This document shows positions 14,788-17,811 of a stretch of 17,811 bases of DNA, piece by piece; position 1 is the first letter of the stretch; every line of letters begins with the position of its first letter. Source of the stretch: JAVVRI01 sp036654795 (GTDB lineage Bacteria > Bacteroidota > Bacteroidia > Bacteroidales > Tannerellaceae); contig JAVVRI010000052.1 in assembly GCA_036654795.1 (NCBI GenBank), positions 1 through 17,811 of the forward strand, in the 5' to 3' direction. A model generated the notes under the pieces. The model was not told where the DNA came from. It searched no databases and saw nothing but the letters and a program-made list of their open reading frames with translations. The position numbers and the translations under genes were made by a program.

Positions 14788-15105
14788 ATGCAAACCGATT
14801 TAATCATTATCCGCGAATACTGTGAGCGATGCCACGTTGAACCCTCCTTCATCGTACTCTTGAAAGAGGGCGGCTTGATAAACATTACAATCATGGAAGG
14901 CGAAGAGTATTTAGATTCCATCCAATTACACGATCTTGAGAGATACACCCGCATGTATTACGACCTATCCATTAATATAGAAGGAATAGACGCCATCCAC
15001 CACCTGTTAAACCGCATTGAGAGCATGCAGCACGAAATAGCCGTTTTGCGTACAAAACTGAACTTGCGGGCGGATGACGAAAATAATCCGGAAGAATATA
15101 TATAG
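14788..15105 (+). CDS. cbpM: Chaperone modulator CbpM-like protein
   Basis: The 105-residue product fits the CbpM/MerR_2 family, whose members bind the J domain of CbpA and inhibit its action on DnaK. Size matches E. coli CbpM (about 100 residues). The N-terminus IIIREYCERCHVEPSFIVLLKEGGLI resembles the winged-helix part, DLERYTRMYYDLSINIEGI the middle, and IHHLLNRIESMQHEIAVLRTKL (about 70-92) a helix with coiled-coil spacing. A strong ribosome site (AAAGGAG) lies 6 bp before the ATG, much better than those of most genes here. The position directly after cbpA supports the call. Sequence 15106-15176 after it has a small hairpin TGAAAA/TTTTCA (15145-15159) but no clear terminator. Confidence 0.87.
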   Translation: MQTDLIIIREYCERCHVEPSFIVLLKEGGLINITIMEGEEYLDSIQLHDLERYTRMYYDLSINIEGIDAIHHLLNRIESMQHEIAVLRTKLNLRADDENNPEEYI

Positions 15106-15176
15106 TATCAAAATGCTGCTATACAAAGCTTCATACGCGACACCTGAAAACGATTTTCAAACAAAGTGTAAATATA

Positions 15177-15207
15177 TTTGCATATACAATATATTATCGT
15201 ACCTTTG
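15177..15207 (+). promoter_or_regulatory. Consensus promoter of the initiator tRNA gene
   Basis: TTTG (15177-15180), 19-nt spacer, TACCTTTG (15200-15207): a full match to the Bacteroidetes promoter consensus. A start near 15214 leaves a 5' leader of about 26 nt for processing before the tRNA. Confidence 0.85.
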
Positions 15208-15239
15208 CAGAAGCAATCAGAGAATGAGTGCTAACAGAT

Positions 15240-15311
<72 letters not shown>

Positions 15312-15318
15312 CAACCTG

Positions 15319-15351
15319 AAAAGAGAATCAAGCAATTGGTTCTCTTTTTTT
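15319..15351 (+). terminator. Rho-independent terminator after tRNA-fMet
   Basis: AAAAGAGAATCA (15319-15330) pairs with TGGTTCTCTTTT (15337-15348), with one U.G wobble, around loop AGCAAT. The T-run covers 15345-15351. Confidence 0.85.
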
Positions 15352-15355
15352 ATGC

Positions 15356-15386
15356 CTTGTCTATCCAAACTTATCCATTATCTTTG
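15356..15386 (+). promoter_or_regulatory. Promoter of the histidine phosphatase gene
   Basis: CTTG (15356-15359), 19-nt spacer, TATCTTTG (15379-15386), placed immediately after the tRNA terminator. It excludes the in-frame codon at 15352 as a start and points to ATG 15412. Confidence 0.7.
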
Positions 15387-15411
15387 CAATCCAGATAAAC
15401 AACGGAGAATA

Positions 15412-15942
15412 ATGAATAACGTACAACCAACAGAATTGATATTAAGCCGCCACGGCGAAACAGAGGAAAACAAACTGCACATCATGCAGGGACAAATGCC
15501 GGGACACCTCTCGGAATTAGGAAAACAACAGGCCGAACTACTGGCCGACCGTTTCGAAAACGAAGCATTGGATGTGATTGTCTGTAGCGACTTAGCTCGT
15601 AGCTTTGACACCGCAATGGCTGTTGCCCACCGCAAAGGACTGCAACCCGTAGCCACCCCCCTCCTTCGAGAGATGGATTGGGGGGTATTTACCGGAAAGG
15701 TTGCGGACGAGAGCGACTTCACCAACCTGCCTGTCAGCGCCGAATCGGCAGACGACCTATACGAACGAGCCGGCCGCTTCGTCGCCTTCCTCCGTCAAAA
15801 CTATCCCGGTAAGCGGATACTAGCTATTGGCCATGGAGGCTTTAACCGTGCTATTCTTGTCTGGTTGGAAAAGAAAGCTCCTGAGACACTTCTCCAACTT
15901 CCGGTAATGAAGAATACAGCCTGCATCTCCTTTCTGCTATAA
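15412..15942 (+). CDS. Histidine phosphatase family protein
   Basis: The 176-residue enzyme belongs to the phosphoglycerate mutase-like branch. The phosphate-accepting histidine is His14 in LILSRHGETEEN. The second histidine lies in the AIGHGGFNRAIL motif near the C-terminus, and the acid residue is likely within LREMDWGVFTGK. ARSFDTAMAVA with its upstream CSDLAR is the usual phosphate-pocket region. Substrates in this group range from phosphosugars to alpha-ribazole phosphate, and nothing nearby (no cobalamin genes) fixes the choice. It has its own promoter and a CGGAGA sequence before the start. A good downstream terminator is not seen before the rplU promoter. Confidence 0.9.
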   Translation: MNNVQPTELILSRHGETEENKLHIMQGQMPGHLSELGKQQAELLADRFENEALDVIVCSDLARSFDTAMAVAHRKGLQPVATPLLREMDWGVFTGKVADESDFTNLPVSAESADDLYERAGRFVAFLRQNYPGKRILAIGHGGFNRAILVWLEKKAPETLLQLPVMKNTACISFLL

Positions 15943-16008
15943 AAGCCGTCCGTGAGAATGCAAAACAACAGATTTACGGGCTTACACAGAAGAAAAAACA
16001 GCTGAATG

Positions 16009-16040
16009 CTTGCATAATATATTTAGAAGCTGTACTTTTG
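16009..16040 (+). promoter_or_regulatory. Promoter of rplU-rpmA
   Basis: CTTG (16009-16012), 20-nt spacer, TACTTTTG (16033-16040). The transcript would start near 16047 and carry a leader of about 80 nt. Confidence 0.75.
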
Positions 16041-16042
16041 CA

Positions 16043-16125
16043 CACTGAAATTCCTTAGTGGGTAAATAAGCAATGCAGTAAACGGCATTCACCCTCGGGA
16101 CATAACCTGTATAATAATAAGACAG
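16043..16125 (+). promoter_or_regulatory. 5' leader of rplU, possibly structured
   Basis: Two small stems can form: CACT(g)AA with TTAGTG (16043-16060) and AATGC with GCATT (16072-16089), followed by an unpaired A/T-rich stretch to the ATG. Ribosomal protein operons often have leaders bound by their own product; whether this one is regulatory is inference. Confidence 0.35.
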
Positions 16126-16443
16126 ATGTACGTAATCGTAGAAATTAACGGACAGCAATTCAAGGCTGAAGAGGGTAAGAAATTATTCATTCACCACATT
16201 CAGAACGCTGAAGGCGGTGCCGTTGTTGAATTTGAAAAAGTATTGTTGGTTGACAACAATGGTGAAGTGACAGTAGGAGTTCCTACCGTTGAAGGCGCAA
16301 AGGTGGTATGTGAAGTACTTTCTCCGCTGGTAAAAGGTGAAAAAGTTCTGATTTTCCATAAGAAAAGAAGAAAAGGTCATCGTAAGTTGAACGGTCACCG
16401 TCAACAGTTTACCGAAGTTAGTATTAAACAAATTGTTGCTTAA
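16126..16443 (+). CDS. rplU: 50S ribosomal protein L21 (bL21)
   Basis: The 105-residue protein has the L21 hallmarks: MYVIVEINGQQFKAEEGKKLFI at the N-terminus and the basic C-terminal motif KVLIFHKKRRKGHRKLNGHRQ (about residues 73-93) that contacts 23S rRNA. It is a structural component of the large subunit. Codons favour GTT, GGT and GAA, unlike the C-ending codons of neighbouring genes, as expected of a highly expressed gene. rpmA follows after 19 bp in the same operon. Confidence 0.98.
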   Translation: MYVIVEINGQQFKAEEGKKLFIHHIQNAEGGAVVEFEKVLLVDNNGEVTVGVPTVEGAKVVCEVLSPLVKGEKVLIFHKKRRKGHRKLNGHRQQFTEVSIKQIVA

Positions 16444-16462
16444 CGTTTAAAAAGGAAAGAAA

Positions 16463-16732
16463 ATGGCACATAAAAAAGGTGTTGGTAGTTCTAAGAACGG
16501 CCGTGAATCACATAGCAAACGATTAGGAGTTAAGCTTTTTGGTGGCGAAGTTGCTAAAGCTGGTAACATTTTAGTTCGTCAAAGAGGTACAGTTCATCAT
16601 CCGGGTGAGAACGTAGGTATTGGTAAAGACCACACGTTGTTCGCACTAATTGATGGTGTTGTAACTTTCAGCAAAGGAAAAGAAGACAGATCTTTTGTTT
16701 CTATCAAACAAGCAGTTGTCGCGGAAGCATAA
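16463..16732 (+). CDS. rpmA: 50S ribosomal protein L27 (bL27)
   Basis: The 89-residue protein begins MAHKKGVGSSKNGRESHSKRLGV-type L27 sequence, with the conserved GNILVRQRGTVHHPGENVGIGKDHTLFA core at about 35-62. Its N-terminal tail reaches the peptidyl transferase centre. There is no N-terminal extension of the kind cleaved in Firmicutes. AAAGGAAAG upstream is a reasonable ribosome site. The rplU-rpmA order is the general bacterial arrangement. Confidence 0.98.
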   Translation: MAHKKGVGSSKNGRESHSKRLGVKLFGGEVAKAGNILVRQRGTVHHPGENVGIGKDHTLFALIDGVVTFSKGKEDRSFVSIKQAVVAEA

Positions 16733-16759
16733 GTAATTCTTTCTTAATAAGAATAAGAG

Positions 16760-16790
16760 CAGGGTGTCCAGTAACGGACGCCCTGTTTTT
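16760..16790 (+). terminator. Rho-independent terminator of rplU-rpmA
   Basis: CAGGGTGTCC (16760-16769) and GGACGCCCTG (16776-16785) form a 10-bp stem (one U.G wobble) with loop AGTAAC, followed by TTTTT. It ends 3 bp before the stop codon of the convergent dehydrogenase gene. Confidence 0.9.
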
Positions 16791-16793
16791 GTT

Positions 16794-17618
16794 TTATACA
16801 GATTGCTTTTTTACATCATAAAAAAACCGTACAATCCATTGCATCAGCCGGCCGGGTAATATTCCTTTACAACCCGCAAAGAGCACCTGCTCCATCGGCC
16901 CTACGCGCAAACGAAGCGGTGGGTGCTTGCTGTTCACTAGTTTACATACGGCTTTACCTAATTTAACGGGCGCACAACCCTGATGTTCGGCCTTTTCAAT
17001 AATTTCCATCGTTCGGGCAAAAGCTGTTTTGTAAGCTTTATGTTGCAGGGTGCGAGTTGAAATAGTTCGGTTAGCGGTAAAGTTAGTATTGAAATCGCCC
17101 GGCTCAATCATGCTTACTTTTATGTCGAAAGGATACACTTCATGCGCAAGAGCTTCGGTATATCCCTCGACAGCAAACTTGGAAGCACTATAAAATCCTT
17201 GAAAAGGGACGGCAACAAGGCCTCCGATAGAGCTGATATTAATAATGTGTCCTTTTCTTTTGGCGCGCATGTGCGGCAAGACGGCGTTACACATATTGAC
17301 GACACCAAAAAAGTTAGTATTCATTTGCAACGCAATTTCCTCTTCAGTAGCTAGTTCGAGTGCCCCGCCTATACCCATCCCGGCGTTATTAACCAGCACG
17401 TCGATACGGCCTTGCTCCACCACAACCTGACCAGCAACCTGCTGTACCGACATCTTGTCTGTTACGTCCATCTGCAACATCTGCACTTTTCCTCTGTTAT
17501 CCATAGCCTTTCGGCTCGTGCCATACACTATATGTCCTTGATTGGCTAACAAACCGGCCATGATTTTCCCAAAGCCGGAAGAGGCTCCCGTAACAAGTAT
17601 AACTTTACGATTAAGCAT
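16794..17618 (-). CDS. SDR family NAD(P)-dependent oxidoreductase
   Basis: The 274-residue classical short-chain dehydrogenase/reductase has a Rossmann fold. The cofactor loop is TGASSGFG (10-17), the NNAG motif is at 77-80, and the catalytic residues are Ser130, Tyr143 and Lys147 (YSASK). TSRKAMD (34-40) after the second strand, with Ser/Arg and no acidic residue at the end of beta2, is more compatible with NADP(H). PGDFNT near 183-188 follows the active site. The C-terminal part is hydrophobic/basic and may bind a lipid-like substrate, but no substrate can be assigned. The gene is convergent with rplU-rpmA and has its own promoter. Confidence 0.92.
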   Translation of the reverse strand: MLNRKVILVTGASSGFGKIMAGLLANQGHIVYGTSRKAMDNRGKVQMLQMDVTDKMSVQQVAGQVVVEQGRIDVLVNNAGMGIGGALELATEEEIALQMNTNFFGVVNMCNAVLPHMRAKRKGHIINISSIGGLVAVPFQGFYSASKFAVEGYTEALAHEVYPFDIKVSMIEPGDFNTNFTANRTISTRTLQHKAYKTAFARTMEIIEKAEHQGCAPVKLGKAVCKLVNSKHPPLRLRVGPMEQVLFAGCKGILPGRLMQWIVRFFYDVKKQSV

Positions 17619-17651
17619 TTTACTTTTGTTTTTTTATTACTAATCACCGCA

Positions 17652-17659
17652 CAAACTTA
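17652..17659 (-). promoter_or_regulatory. -7 promoter box of the SDR gene
   Basis: TAAGTTTG reads from 17659 to 17652 on -, about 33 nt before ATG 17618. No clear TTTG is found at -33. Confidence 0.45.
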
Positions 17660-17743
17660 GATAAAAATATCCATTTATAAGCGAGCATAATAAAAAAATA
17701 GTCTTCTTCGCTCTCTTTTACAAAAAAAATCAAGACCGCGTAT

Positions 17744-17794
17744 GTTCAAAATTAGGATACTACGAACTCGAAGTTCAAAATTATTGTACCTTTA
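17744..17794 (+). promoter_or_regulatory. Putative promoter region of a gene beyond the window
   Basis: TACCTTTA (17787-17794) differs from the -7 consensus at the last base and faces right. Just upstream lie two copies of GTTCAAAATTA (17744-17754 and 17773-17783) and an interrupted palindrome GAACT-CGA-AGTTC (17764-17776). The next gene is outside the window. Confidence 0.35.
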
Positions 17795-17811
17795 CGAGGA
17801 ACATCTAAATC

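Noticed and set aside
15352..15411. Longer histidine phosphatase from 15352
   Set aside because: This stretch carries the CTTG/TATCTTTG promoter and begins at the tRNA terminator's T-run; the family motif starts just after ATG 15412.

Overview
The window looks like a chromosomal segment of a Bacteroidales bacterium, most likely Bacteroides or a close relative. The main evidence is the promoter type: at least seven genes are preceded by a TAnnTTTG box, several with a TTTG-like element 19-20 bp upstream, which is the Bacteroidetes primary-sigma promoter. Other signs are the scarcity of strong Shine-Dalgarno sites, a YgiQ-type radical SAM protein, a solitary RRM RNA-binding protein, a cbpA-cbpM pair, and lipoprotein/beta-barrel genes of Bacteroidales type. 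I see no transposase, integrase, phage gene or CRISPR array. Most of the window is core genome.

Layout. Positions 1-265 are a non-coding upstream region with a 12-bp inverted repeat and a 14-bp palindrome. holB (DNA polymerase III delta') follows on + and meets a YgiQ-family radical SAM gene on - head to head at their 3' ends, 5 bp apart. Next on - come an S9 prolyl-oligopeptidase-type peptidase and ispE (isoprenoid synthesis); ispE is upstream, so ispE -> peptidase is probably one operon. ispE is divergent from dnaB (replicative helicase, +), and each has its own promoter in the shared gap. dnaB is followed 9 bp later by a DMT/EamA transporter, then by an M23 peptidase lipoprotein (+) that ends 1 bp from an outer-membrane beta-barrel protein (-). 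Continuing on - are a small RRM RNA-binding protein with a terminator, then an outer-membrane beta-barrel protein preceded in its operon by a DUF4136-type lipoprotein.

The gap 13442-13881 is the least ordinary part. It holds a 133-bp imperfect palindrome made of five 21-bp units, closed by perfect 11-bp inverted arms, and it is open for translation on both strands. After it come cbpA-cbpM (J-domain co-chaperone and its modulator), the initiator tRNA-fMet with its own promoter and terminator, a histidine phosphatase, and rplU-rpmA (ribosomal proteins L21 and L27) with a promoter, a leader and a strong terminator. A short-chain dehydrogenase on - and a promoter-like region facing right close the window.

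Functionally this is housekeeping (replication: holB, dnaB; translation: initiator tRNA, L21, L27; isoprenoids: ispE; protein folding: cbpA/cbpM) mixed with cell-envelope genes (two beta-barrels, two lipoproteins, an exported peptidase, a transporter). I found no clear new multi-gene system. The features most worth checking are the 21-bp repeat palindrome, the leader of the RRM gene, the terminator that sits almost on the start of the 417-residue barrel gene, and the apparently leaderless radical SAM gene. All calls come from reading the sequence; no database search was run.
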